Origin: Cytospora piceicola | Taxonomy: Eukaryota > Ascomycota > Sordariomycetes > Diaporthales > Cytosporaceae | DNA length: 64,000 nt | NCBI GenBank assembly: GCA_023375675.1 | Contig: JALQBC010000037.1 | Span: forward strand, 248,001 to 312,000 | Reading direction: 5' to 3' | In this document: positions 34,290 through 46,179 of the stretch, one piece after another | Layout of the letters: each line of letters starts with the position of its first letter | Position numbering within the stretch: the stretch's first letter is position 1 | Made by a program: the position numbers and the translations under genes | Notes under the pieces: generated by a model | What the model saw: only the letters and a program-made list of their open reading frames with translations | What the model was told of the DNA's origin: nothing | The model's database searches: none

Positions 34290-35614
34290 GTTCTTGTATG
34301 TAGAGGTCAAATACGGACGAGCCTCCAGCGAATAGTCTTGAAGCCCGCTACCCAAGTTCAACAGGAAGGGGAAGCGAGGAAACGAACACCATCAAGCGAG
34401 TAGTTGGCATGGGAGAGTGTGTGGAATATTTGGAACATTCACCATGTTCACGCAACAGCAGGACTTAGCATATTTCTACGACGGATCTGGCCGGGTCAGG
34501 CGGATTACAACACGGCATCTCTTTTTCATCGATATTAAACCAGGTCGAGGAACAAGCAACCATTTGTAGCGGCTGGTCTCTCCGGTAGAATAAGTGGCTG
34601 TGATATACCAAGACGATGCCCTCGGCGGTTTGCTTTTTTTCGGAACCACCTGGCGAATTGTCCGCAAGCGTAACATGGCGGTGGCCGGCGAGGGGCGACA
34701 TTGGCATGCTCCTGGGATGTAGGGTTTGAGCCAGCCACGAACGGCCCTGGTGCTTGGCTCGGTTAATGTGATTCGAACTGCTGTGCGCATGGGCCCGTCT
34801 GTCATTGGGATGTTGCGGCCCCAGATATGGCGTGTACGCGGTACTGGTAGGGTCCAGGCTTGTCGCCTACGGTACTGTGGTATACCCACACCACCTTGCT
34901 CGGCACCTGCTTGGCTGGGGTGGCTTTGCGGGGAATGATTCGAGAAGAAAGTTCGGCGGGGGCAGCGGGTGGGGATCGACCGCCTTTTTACTTATCATGA
35001 CAGACGTCTCACACCACACCGGTTTTCCTTCGAGATAGAAGTTGGCCATCATGTAGCATCTTCAATGTTGCTGACGACTCCGGCAATCAGACGACGGCCA
35101 CACAGCAGGACGAGCAGCCAGAAGTTGGGGCCAGTGTACAGTACCACATGGGTCTTTGCCTGCCTTGGACTGGTCGAGCCACGCCTTAATTACCGACTGT
35201 CAATCAGTCCCGAACAATGGGCTCATGCAGGGGTCAATAAACAAGGCAGGAGATACATCACATCGCAGGGAACGACGACCAGGGATCTGGCGGATGATGG
35301 TGGCGGATGGATATTCAGACCTTCGTTGCATCGTCTTCCTCGGCCTCCGTCTGCCAAGGTGGTCACCATTGATATTGATCTTTGCATCTGCATATCGCAG
35401 CTGACTATATGTCAGAATACACACCGGTCCCGTGACTGTGGCTTATAGAGCCTTCTTCAACGTCGCTGACGTACCACACCAACACAATCCACAGCCGTAA
35501 GCCATACTTCTGTGTGACCAGTTGCTTGTCGTAAGCTGTCACGTGGGCATATCACTGCTGATGGTTGGATCAGACGTATTACAGACACTCAGCTGAAGGC
35601 GACCCCGCGTTGAT
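34290..35614. other. Intergenic region, no gene seen
   Basis: Upstream of the rhodopsin-fold gene. Several 60-160 codon frames overlap on both strands without family character. It ends at a 5-bp TTGAT sequence (35610-35614) that is repeated on the far side of the AT-rich element. Confidence 0.4.
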
Positions 35615-35650
35615 TATGGTGCGCGGCAGTGCAATCTCTGCGGAAAGTCA
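35615..35650 (+). repeat. Left terminal inverted repeat (36 bp)
   Basis: Exact inverted match to 36183-36218; starts TATGGTGCGCGG and ends GGAAAGTCA. Confidence 0.9.
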
Positions 35651-36182
35651 AAAATCGTCAATAGACATACACCTAAGACCGAATAATAATAACCCAAATC
35701 GGGAGAATATCTCGATTTACTAGCTTATAACTAATAAATCAAATAAATAAAAAATACTGTAAAATACTAAATATTATATTTACTATACTTATAAATTTAA
35801 CTTTTAATTTTACGTTTCTATTCTTTTATAAAAGAGATTATAAAGAATTTTCTCGTTTTCCGGTTTTCGTATAGTCTTATCTTATCGCTGATAAGTACCC
35901 GTCCCGATAAGAAAATTCCGTACCTTTTCGATTTTATTTCCTAGTATTTCTAGATTTTCTAAATATATACCTACGCCTTATTAAACTCTATTAAGTACTT
36001 TATTTATATTAAATAAATATAATATTATAATAAATATATAATAAATATATTTTATATATTTAATATTTAAATTATAGTTTTTTAATTTTAGTTTATTATA
36101 ATATTAATTAGGTTAAGCGTAAAAGCAGGTATTTATAAATCTGGTTATTTAGGAGAAATGTGGTGTGGCTATAGTGGAAAAG

Positions 36183-36218
36183 TGACTTTCCGCAGAGATT
36201 GCACTGCCGCGCACCATA
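36183..36218 (-). repeat. Right terminal inverted repeat (36 bp)
   Basis: Exact inverted match to 35615-35650; followed directly by the TTGAT duplication at 36219-36223. Confidence 0.9.
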
Positions 36219-36364
36219 TTGATGGCGGTTTCAGCAGACCCTCTTCACTGCATCAACATCAGCAACGACGTCCCCGCCGCCTCGTTCGGTACCAGTATCC
36301 CCTACCCAAAAAGCTGCTTTCAGTAGTCTGTAACGCCGTCTGCCAATTTCGAGGTCTCTAGAAA

Positions 36365-38061
36365 ATGCGCCTCCTCAACGTCAGGACCAGAACCTTCGAG
36401 GAGTTTATCGGTAGCGAAATCCCTCTTTACGCCATTCTTTCTCATACGTGGGGCCACGATGAAGTCAGCTTCAAAGATATGGAAGTGCCATCCCGATGCT
36501 ACAAGAAGGATGGGTTCGACAAGATCCGTAGGACTTGTGAACAGGCTTCCAAAGACTGCTTGGAATACGCCTGGATTGACACCTGCTGCATCGACAAGTC
36601 CAGTAATGCAGAGCTGTCACAGGCGATTAATTCCATGTATCGTTGGTACCAACAATCTTCCAGGTGCTACGCTTTCCTATCGGATATCACAAGTGGTCCT
36701 TCTTGGCAATCAGAGCTACCTCAATGTCGCTGGTTTACCCGCGGGTGGACTCTCCAAGAGTTCAAATGTTAGTAGCTCCGTCCCGTATCGACTTCTTCGA
36801 CCAGCACTGGGCTCTCCTGTGTTCAAAGCATGAGTACATCGAGGGCCTGTCCGCTATTACGTGTATCGATGTCGGAATAGTAAACCACCAGATACCCTTG
36901 AGGGATATATCCGTCGCACAAAGAATGTCATGGGCGGCAAATCGTCAAACGACAAGGTTGGAAGACGCGGCATATTGCCTCCTTGGCATATTCGATATCA
37001 ATATGCCATTGCTATATGGGGAACAAGAGAAGGCATTCTATCGACTTCAAGAGGAAATCATGAAATCTACTAATGATTTGACGATCCTTGCGTGGACGGC
37101 ACCACTGGAAGTCATTGAAGGGATTCCAGATGAAAATCTCAGTGGCCTGTAGGCCCCTTCACCACTCTTCTATCGAGACTGTGGGTCTATTAGATTTCCC
37201 GACGTGCAAACTATGAGTAGAGTCTGTATGATATTCAGGCGGGACATCGAAATGTGGGTTGGGGTTTTGTTACAACCAGTGACGAAACATCGAAAGAGCC
37301 GGATAATGATATTGCCTGTGTGCGCAACTCGACAGGGAGACTTAATGGGGATACACCTGAGGTTATTTGGTGAGACCTACACTTTCGCCAGACAGAACTG
37401 CCATGATTTAATCCCAGTCACACATTGGCCGGATGTCACATGGATGAATCGCAGTATGCTACCCACTTTACCAGCGGCCGATTTGGGAAATGTGCCGTGG
37501 CCAATCTATGGGCTTGATTATTTGGGGGACTCTCGGACTCACCTCTGCCAAATAGCGGTTACTGATATGGTGGAGTTTGCTTCGGTTTTTCCTCGAGAGT
37601 CATGGGACCTTGAGGAATAGGCCTTCTTTCTCAGTCGACAGCGCCACGACTCGCCTGCGCCTCTCATCCATGTGAGATTCCAAACTTTGGGGCGCGGAGA
37701 TACCGCAGGCGAGAGCCCTCCGGTTCACATGTTCCACGTACACCTGATCGTTCTGGGTTGGGATAAATTGAAAGAGGATACCATGGAGTTCACTCTCAAT
37801 AGTTTGGAACCATCGGCTGAGGCGAGTCTTGAAAATCACAACACTGGTGATTAGACGATGGTAAAAGAATTGATGAGACAGCAGGGACTTGGTCGAACGT
37901 CGTCTATCAACAGTACCTCGAAGGCAGTCGTCGTAGTCTCAGCAACTACAAGGGTTGTCATTGATCAGTCTATGTGTAAAATTCCGTTCTGGCGGTTTGA
38001 TATATCCCTAGAACACTTTCAGCGCAAACCCCGCAAGAGACCTGTGCGTCCATGGCGGTAA
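36365..38061 (+). pseudogene. Broken HET-domain (heterokaryon incompatibility) gene
   Basis: A HET-E/HET-6-type gene with several breaks. The first frame (36365-36772) gives MRLLNVRTRTFEEF, YAILSHTWGHDEVSF, YAWIDTCCID and RWFTRGWTLQEF, the canonical order of HET motifs. At about 36761-36768 the frame shifts by one base, and the sequence continues in the next frame with LVAPSRIDFFD, SVAQRMSWAANRQTTRLEDAAYCLLGIFDINMPLLYGE and LQEEIMKSTNDLTILAW. That frame is then cut by TAG at 37150-37152 (inside what should be GL-APSP), TAG at 37618-37620 and TAG at 37852-37854, and ends at 38061. The residues between stops still read as HET C-terminal sequence. It lies 147 bp from an inverted-repeat element. 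The breaks point to a dead allele or paralogue; short introns hiding one stop cannot be fully excluded. Confidence 0.85.
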
Positions 38062-39485
38062 TATGGGCTTCTCAAAAAGATATATTTAGATATTTCAAGG
38101 AACTTGATTAAAATTCGGGTTACAAATTCCGTGGATTTCCCAATGAACAACAGTTCGTTGTTTCCACAGGTCCTGCGATGCCTTCCGCTCCCTCCCGATG
38201 TCTTCGTATCCAGACTATTCCTGACACCCGTGGACTTGCTCGTCCGTGATCGCTTCTAATATCACAATGAGCCGACGAGACTTGGTATCGTTGTTGGTGA
38301 TACCCTTGGCCTTCTGCAGAAGCAAATCTAGCTATATAGAACGGAGGTCAAGATCCCGGTGCAGAGGATTCGGACTACTTCGGCGAGCAGAATTAGTATC
38401 CAAATAGTAGTCAAGCAGGGCTCAAGACCTTATAAAGATTCCTCGTCTGTTATTGCAAAATTCACTCCCTTACCCTATAAAAACACGTTCTATATTGACA
38501 GCGACGCGTGCCTGAAACGCTCCGAATGTGACCGGGATAAGTGATGCTTTGATAATGCAATAGATCCATATACCGACGGCTGCGTGCGATTTTGGGAACC
38601 AGGCAGTTTAGAGAGCCAACTCTACGCAAACAGCGATACCAACCTTGATGCGTACTGGCGAACGCTCATACTTGACGAGGGATTTGCAACCTTCAACATG
38701 GTCCATGCAAGTCGCACACCTGCCCAGATGAAAGAATACCGGCAGCTATTTCTACGATGGACCCATCGGAGGAACACGGAAACACTACTAAATAAATTAT
38801 TAGCGGCAGGTCGCTCAGCCAATGCATGATGTGGGGACCCCTATCCATTTGTCTTCACGGCTGGACTTTCCGTGTTACGTCCAAGAAGCATTGTGTTTGT
38901 TCCAAACCCGAATCCAAGAGAGACGACATAATTGTTCTCCTCCACGGAAGCCCCGTACCCGTAATCTTGCATGCTGTTTAACCGGACAGATAGTTAAGCA
39001 ACGACCCAGCATTTCAGGGGAGATACATTGGAAAGTTATAGGTTCTGCTCACAGCATAACATTATAGATGGAGAGGTGTTCTCAGATATATGTTCAGGGC
39101 GGTGGAAAATATCGGAATTTCTCTTACTATGATACATCGGTACTAGATATAGGATAGGCACATGCCACTCTGTTATTTTCTGTCATCCCTTATTCATTCC
39201 TACCTCGAATTTACATTGTCCGTGGCGAGATGACTTGGTTCTTGCCAGGTATTGATTTCATAATATTCACCTCTAGATATGACGTGAGAGCAAGTGAAGG
39301 GAGGAAACCATCACCTGGGCACGGCCTGACTCCCTAAGCTTGAGAGAAAGACAAAAAAAAACCACTACTACACCCGTGAATGTATAAATACACGCTGCCC
39401 TGTCTTTCTGATTCCTAGCCTCCTAGCATTACACTATCCCAGTCCACCAGTCTCCCTGTGCCTTTACCCCTAGTCTGATATCCAC
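38062..39485. other. Degraded region after the HET pseudogene
   Basis: Apart from the possible HET remnant at 38584-38829 no gene is supported. Sequence is moderately AT-rich. TATAAATA near 39382 has no gene behind it on that strand that I can support. Confidence 0.35.
38584..38829 (+). pseudogene. Possible remnant of a HET-gene C-terminal region
   Basis: An 81-codon frame starting with a non-ATG codon reads LDAYWRTLILDEG... and EYRQLFLRW, resembling the YWRTL and Y-x-F-x-x-W pieces often seen in the C-terminal part of HET-6-type proteins. No HET core motif and no start or partner exon was found. It lies 0.5 kb downstream of a clear HET pseudogene and could be a remnant of that gene or of a second copy. 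Confidence 0.3.
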
Positions 39486-39977
39486 TTAATCAAACCGGGG
39501 CTCCTCTGAGAGCGTTCTGTTCGGGTCAGCTCCCGGCCTGAAAGGCGAGTCCGACTCCACTCGGGGGTCATCCGGCACGATCCTTGGCCCTTGGTCCTGA
39601 GGCTCGGACGCCATCCACACAGCCGCCTCCCGTCGTAGCTCGAGGCATTGCGTACAGTTGTGCCTGGCGTTCATGCGGGAACGATTGTTGACTGCCGGCC
39701 CCTGCTTCTTCCGAGCACTGCACCCCTCGCAGTAAACCTTGGGAGACTTTGCCAGAGAGGTCTGGCCCGGTGGGCGCTTGTTGTAGTGGCGCCGTGCACC
39801 CGTCTGAGGCTCCTTGTACTGACAGGCCTCGCAGTTGTGGGCCTTATACCCACGAGACATTCTTCGCGTCTGGCATCGCAAGCAGTAGGCCTTGACCCTG
39901 CGTGGCTGCTTGCGGACGGCCTCGCCTGGGTCTTTTTCGACCGCGACGTGCGGTGTTGCTGTCTTGTTTGGGTACAT
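39486..39977 (-). CDS. Small basic protein with four CxxC motifs
   Basis: A single-exon frame of 163 residues begins at an ATG in good context (ACAACAATGT), with TATTTAA about 130 bp upstream (near 40107). Four regularly spaced CxxC pairs are visible: CLRC near residue 32, CEAC near 49, CEGC near 83 and CTQC near 109, with Arg/Lys-rich spacers (RRVKAYC, KVYCEGCSARKKQG, RHNC). This is the look of two zinc-ribbon or treble-clef-like modules. The tail is acidic and Pro-rich. No family is recognised. The regular Cys pattern argues against chance. It sits alone between HET remnants and a gene-poor stretch; nucleic-acid binding is a guess from charge and Cys pattern only. Confidence 0.6.
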   Translation of the reverse strand: MYPNKTATPHVAVEKDPGEAVRKQPRRVKAYCLRCQTRRMSRGYKAHNCEACQYKEPQTGARRHYNKRPPGQTSLAKSPKVYCEGCSARKKQGPAVNNRSRMNARHNCTQCLELRREAAVWMASEPQDQGPRIVPDDPRVESDSPFRPGADPNRTLSEEPRFD

Positions 39978-42900
39978 TGTTGTTTGTTATAGATGGATCG
40001 CAGAGTGTCTATTGGTATCAGACAGACTGTTGATAGTGAATAGAGAGCAATTGGGAAAGATGAAGAGAGTTGGAACAGGGCGACGGGAGCACTCTGGTTT
40101 TGCATTAAATACTCAGAAGCTCCCTGGAAATCACCAGGTTAGAGGGAAGCAATCAGCAGCTCTTGCAAGAGACGAAGCTCGAGGCCGCACAGGCACAGCA
40201 AGAATGATGCCCCCTGACAAGCTATCAGTGCCTGATAGTCGCGTGGCCATGAAGTTCGTCTCCTTGCACTCGCTAGTCGCTCTCATGGTTGTGTCAAAGC
40301 AGAATAGAGCCAATTGGGGCCGAACCCTGCTTAACTTCCCAGGTTCCAATATGAAAGGTATCGTTTGCTACATTCTTGACTGTTGAAAGTAGTCCCACCC
40401 ATACATGGCGTAGAATGGTGACGAGTGCCATGGCGTCTTGCGCTCATACATTCCTCCAGTATCCAGACTATGTTCGTGGTTATACCAGCTGAGGTATAAG
40501 ACAGCCCTTGGGAAACTACTTCGGAATACCCAGCGCCATACCTGCATAGATGAAGGAAGAAAGAAGGTGGGCGCCCAAGAGCACTTTAGTCCTCCTTCTG
40601 ATCTCGATGGATTACACAGTGGCAAACAGAAATTCAAGACTTTCAAACGGAGAATAGTAAATGTCAAGGGACATCTAACTTACACGGTACCCAAGCACAC
40701 AGTGGCAGATCACATCAGTTATTTTGGACTTGGTGAAGCTGAAGTCATGACGACCAGGGCACGGATCATAATATGGCACGTGCACATCACCACCAGGCTC
40801 ACTTACACAAATGCTGCGCTAGCGATAGCGCCTTGCGCGGCTAACACCACTAGAGCGATATTTAGTTGATGAAGAAAGTTAAGCGCGGACTATTGTCTGC
40901 TATGATGGTGCCTCACGTCTAAGGTTTGTCTCGATTTTTGTACCCAGACATGATCTTCATCAGAACCGAACTCACACTATGTGGTCATGGACTAATGGAG
41001 AGTAAATGAATACGTGTGTGATAACTTGGACCTTTGCGCCTCGAGCGCGATGATCCCTGGCATGAGTTTTGACCTGACTGAGAGTTGGTGCCATGTACAT
41101 GAGTATTGTCGTCTTCTACGCCTAGGTGATAGACCGTGCCTGATGTTCCCTGTCATAGTCTATTCGTAGCGATACGACCAATAACTGATGCCCATTTAGG
41201 AACCTCATTCTAAGTCCGACCCCAAGCAGTCTACTGCTCTGTGGGTTGCTGCTGATCTGTGGATGAAGCATCTGCAGCAGACGCTTGGGAGCTTCTATAT
41301 CCCGGAACCTGGTTCCTTTCGAAGTCGGTTTTGACCAAACATAACTATTATTAGTCTCGTTAGTCGCGTAGGATGTGAACGACCCCGTTATCTGCGATAG
41401 TGATGGGGTGCAGTTTTCTTCTTTTCCGTAGTAGTCCCAAAAGCTTCTTCTGCCGCTGTAGTCACCGTTATCGTCTTTGGTGTGATCTCAAAGACGCCTC
41501 CACCACCTCAGTAGCCATGTTAGACAATATTGTGTTGATACCCAGGCGATTATTGTATTTGGTAGCTAGAGCAATTGAGTGTTGGTATACGTGCCCTGAG
41601 CGCCGTCGAGTGTCTCATTGTAGCTCACTGTTCGAGTACCGTTCTCCCAGTGACCAGCCCGGGCTAGTCAACTGGTGTGTCCCGCCATCATGACCCTAGG
41701 AAGGACAGACAACAGGGGCTCGTCTTCAGGCAGTGGGAACCCGTAATTACAGGACCAGCATGCGAGTGCTCTACCCGTCTATCCAGACCACCAAGTTGCT
41801 TGATTCATCCTTGTTCTACAACTCCTGTTTGTATCAGATGTTCGCTGTTTTGGATACCCAAATTTCTCTTCCTGGTACAGCAGTTATTAGTAGGCCACAG
41901 ACCTCCATTTTAGGCATAGGTAAAAGGAACTCTAGGGTTAGTGATAACCTCGCTATTACCCGATTGGAAATGCAAGTTCATAAGGCGTGAGTGAAATGAA
42001 CGAAATATGTCTTGATCAACTTGACACGTTTCACACACCAGGAAAAAGAGAGAGAGAAAAAAAAAGAAAGAAAAAAGAGGATCAATAAACTCGCCATTTC
42101 TATGCAAAAGGGAATCTGTGCTATGGATGTATCCAGACGACTATGCTTTGGACAGCCAGCTGACTTCAGGAACACATATGCTGACTGCGTCTGAGTCTGT
42201 GATATCGCGGCATCGCAGAACCAATCACTCTGCCGACGTGCCACCCTTTGTCAAGAAGTTAGAGGCTTGGCTGTATTACACAGTCAGTGGGGCGAGGAGG
42301 AAAGGCCCTGGGTTTGTGATGAGACTCTGATCGTGGCCTTTGGCACTTCAAATAGGGATTTTAGCATTCATTCCAGTTGTAGGGGGGCATGGCATCGAAG
42401 TTCAATGGGACTAAGGTGTAAGCCAGAGCGGTTAAGAGACTGATATCATTATACAGGAATAAAAGTGGTCGGCCTTGCGGCCTGACTACAAGTCATAGTT
42501 TATATGTCAGATTTGTTTGGCCTGACTGTGCCTTGTTGACGTTTGCGAGTCTCAACCCTGAGTCCCATGACTTCACGCTGTGTATCTTGTACTCCGTAGT
42601 TGCCACCCCTTGTTTGTCGACGAACTCCTCTGTAGCCCAGAGTCCCGCCAGGATGAAACCTCACATATCCAAGCTCCAGACATCCGTCTTGCTCGCATTC
42701 TCTGAGGCGCCAGCCCTCCTCACTTTGCCGCGGGGCAGCCCGGAGGCCCTGGGAAACAAAAGCCTCCGGGTGATGTTGCCGTGACCCTTCTTCCGGTCTT
42801 GGTGGTGAGGGCATGCTGTGATTGCTGGGGCGGTGATGGGTTCCATCTTTGTGACTGATTTGGGGTGCAGGTGTCGTATGTGCTGTCAGATGGACCGAGT

Positions 42901-45900
42901 TCAATTTATTGGGTTGGTCGTGACACCGAGGATAATTGTTTGTGGATATGAAACGCCTTGCGACTTGAATGTTTGGTGGCTTGGTGCTTTGGTGGAAGAA
43001 GACTCTAATGTGTTTGTATGGGAACTTATTTGAGTCGATACTCCAACATCAATCAATCGACCTGCAACTTGCGTGGAAGAAGTCGTGCTTTATGAGGAAC
43101 ATCTCTGCATAGTCATACCAGTCGAATTGGGATACCGATGTGAGATTCCCGGCCCCCAGTCACACTGAGATGGACGACTTGAGCCTCAGTCGGTGTCACT
43201 AACACCGCCTTATAGGGCTTATACTGACGTTCCAGATGTATGCCGGGGTTTATGCAGGCTAACATGTTCCACAAGCCCCACAATCACGTCGTCTTACACA
43301 CGTACGGCTTGCGCTGATGTAAGCCCTACTGTCGAAAGGGGGATCCGGGTGTCTTAGGCAGACCGCTGGTTTGTGCTGCCGGGAAAGGATCTGCCATTCA
43401 GGCTGCCATCCATGCTGCCATCGCTTTCCCATTGCCTGCATCGACAGCTAACTGTCTAGTCACTCCCGAGAGCGAGTATTGCTACACTTGTCTGAGGGCT
43501 TGATGGACACTCCACTGGGTACAGTGCATAGTACCGGTACCCTCTGTACGACAGACGGCAACGACATGCAGCAGCCCCAGGCAATGTCGCATGCTGAATT
43601 TGAAGCCGGGGGGAGAGGGGGGGGGGGTTGGACAACGGCTGCTTCCTGATCCGCGCCTCCGGCTGACATGACTTAGCAGGAGGACGGTCTATCACTCGCG
43701 GGAATGCACCTGCTTACATGCCCGGTGAGCTGACGCGGGCAGTAGAAGGTACGTGAAGGATCTAGGAGTAGCGATCTCGCGAGTTTGTTGAACAACAGAT
43801 GAGAGATAATGCGGATTCCAGGCCAATCACTCCAGATGTCTCCTTGGGGCTGTCTCGGCCCTCGTCAGTAGGTGAGAAAAGTCCATGTTGGGCCGCAGTG
43901 GTCAAGGTGAATGACGCAGGTCTTCAAGGTAGTAAAGTTTGGAAGCTTGGTCATCTGGAGGTGATTGCCGATCAAGGTCAACCACCCTGGCTCACCGTTT
44001 CTCAAAGCTCTTGGACCGTTTCTCATGATTCCGTTCTCAGCAGCTCGTTTACCAGGCTTCCCCGACGTCTTCCCAAGGTTGTTCTCCCACCCTCGTATGT
44101 CGCCAGTGGGTGGTTGACATTGATGAGTTGTCCGGGCATCGCCTGGTTCAGATGACTGACAACTGGCCGCTTGCCTGCATGCGCAGATTGGACGTTGGTG
44201 GTCATCCCACCGCCACCACAATGCGGGGAGCGAATCGAGGGTCGACAAGAAGATGAGAGCGACAGATGAGGCATGGGGGGGATGATACTCTGACCTTGGT
44301 GGTGTGCTAACTAATTACAGGGCGCTCAATGCCCTGTCAGATCGCCCCCCCTGACTACTGTAACAACCCTGGCCATCTGGGGCATTGCACAGTAATTACT
44401 GTGCGGAATCTGTACCCTCCAGCATCCACGACATTGACGACAGATCAAGAATGAATGTCGGCCATTATGTATCAGCTCCCTTTCAACCTCATCCGTTCTT
44501 CGCACCAATCCCAGGACAAATACTCCCATTAAATGGCACGGGCTCCAGCGTTTTTGTGAACATGGATCGGCAAAGGAATGACCACGGTCCAACACACCTG
44601 GGTTGTGACTCACATATCCGCCCTTGGCCCAGCACTCCAACAGCAATGCACCATACGGCGACGTTCCTTCGTTAGCCGCAGTCCTATAGGCTTGGAATGT
44701 TTTCTTTGAAGTGCTGTAAAAGATCACAATCTGACGGGCATACATGCAGGTCACACAGCCTCAAGCCACTGCATGGGGGTGGTTGGGCAGGATAAAGCTT
44801 CATCAACGGGTGGGCGTCGACGCTCGCTCGTGACAATTTGGTAAACATCCGGAAAGAAGCCACCATTTCCTGCCAAATATTGATTTTAATGAATTTATCT
44901 CTGTATGTACTCCACCCTATCCTCTCACACTCCCACCACCCCTGGCTCCTGTTCACACCCTCCGGTGATAACTATTCGCTGTGGTCCTGGTTGCACGTGG
45001 GAGTATTTCCTCATCGCCTCAATATCCACCACGGTTGCAACACATCCCCAGAGTTGTCTTACCTGTTGGCAGTCGGTGCACCCCTTTACTTTCCGGTATC
45101 ACGGCTCTGTGTATCAGACATCATGACTTCACCCCCACTAGGCCGGGGGAGCACAAGGGTGCAGATGAGACCCCTTGATCCCCAGGTAGTCTAGAGCCTT
45201 GTTCGACGGGCGTCGAGTGAGCGTGGGACTGGGGTAGTCGATGTACCTTGACCCCGAGGTTGTACTTGCTACCCCAGACTTCGCGTATCTCTAGTTGGTC
45301 GAGATAGTATTTACACCGGTGGACGCTCTGTCGATAGTACACTTTCTTTTCACCACGGACCACAGCGTCGATTGGATATAACTGATGGCTTGTGGCTTGC
45401 CACAATATCCTCGGCCTCCAGTGAATCCCACGCTAGAGCCATATCATACACCAAGGCAGGAAGAGCCGTCGAATAGTTTGAGTAGATGGCCCTCACCGGT
45501 CGGTGCTCCCCGGCTGGTTGCTTGGGTGACTGGGTCAGTCGAGCCACTCATAGTATTCCGGAGCTGTCCTCCCGGCTTCCTCCATAGACGCACCCGACAG
45601 CTGGGTTGCTCGAAATAAGGAGCCAAAAACGACAGTGAATCAAGGCGAGTGGCCACTCCTGGGGCTGGACGTCTCCAAGCACCCAAACGACCCTCGGGGA
45701 GCATCGTAGACACCCGGGCCTTGTCGTGGCACGCACTGGGGAGCAAAGGACAAGTGCTGTCCAGGAAGGTTTCAAACGCCTCCGCAGCCTTAAGCGGCGT
45801 ATCTAACTATCTAACTAAGTGGTCCTACCGCCGTTCCCCAGTTATATATAGCATCTTATAGCTTTAAAGGCGGTTAAAATAGCTGTTAGCACAGGTATCG

Positions 45901-46179
45901 AGTTTGTGTAGGAGAAGGGTAAGTTTGTTAGGACGGGTAGGTAGGTTTACATGGTATGTATCTACCCCAATAATCTATAAGATCAGGGCACCCTCTCGGT
46001 CTTGCTGGCGCTGAGGGGACAGTAGAAAGGCCTTCTCAATCACCTATATTTACTTACCCAGTTTATCGCTCGCTCGCTCGCTCTAACTCAAGAGAACCCC
46101 TCGGCCCTCAAGGTCCTCACAGAGAAAGAAAACTGCATTGTTTCTCTCCCCTCAAAACGACACCCCCCCCCCGGCCAGG
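39978..46179. other. 6.2-kb gene-poor stretch
   Basis: No gene could be supported. Open frames up to about 143 codons occur on both strands with no recognisable motif, no spliced partner and no consistent codon character. Visible low-complexity sequence: an A/G tract at about 42038-42080, a G-run at about 43610-43627, and a GCTC microsatellite at 46068-46083. It is not obviously AT-rich, so it is not a simple RIP-mutated block. Remnants of old genes may be present but could not be identified by eye. Confidence 0.4.

Larger units (their letters stand above)
35615..36218. mobile_element. 604-bp inverted-repeat element with AT-rich core (MITE-like)
   Basis: The two ends, 35615-35650 and 36183-36218, are perfect inverted copies of each other over 36 bp, beginning TATGGTGCGCGG. 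They are GC-rich, while the core between them is strongly AT-rich with many TAATA/AATAAAT stretches. TTGAT directly precedes the left end (35610-35614) and directly follows the right end (36219-36223), a 5-bp target site duplication. No transposase frame is present, so the element is non-autonomous. The AT core could result from repeat-induced point mutation or be original. The superfamily cannot be fixed; a TA duplication inside the repeat tips would instead suggest a Tc1/mariner relation. Confidence 0.8.

Noticed and set aside
35651..36182. AT-rich block as a centromere fragment or mitochondrial insertion
   Set aside because: It is bounded exactly by perfect inverted repeats and a target duplication, so a transposable element explains it better.
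40438..40869. Plus-strand open frame of 143 codons
   Set aside because: No domain, no credible promoter or partner exon, length expected by chance.
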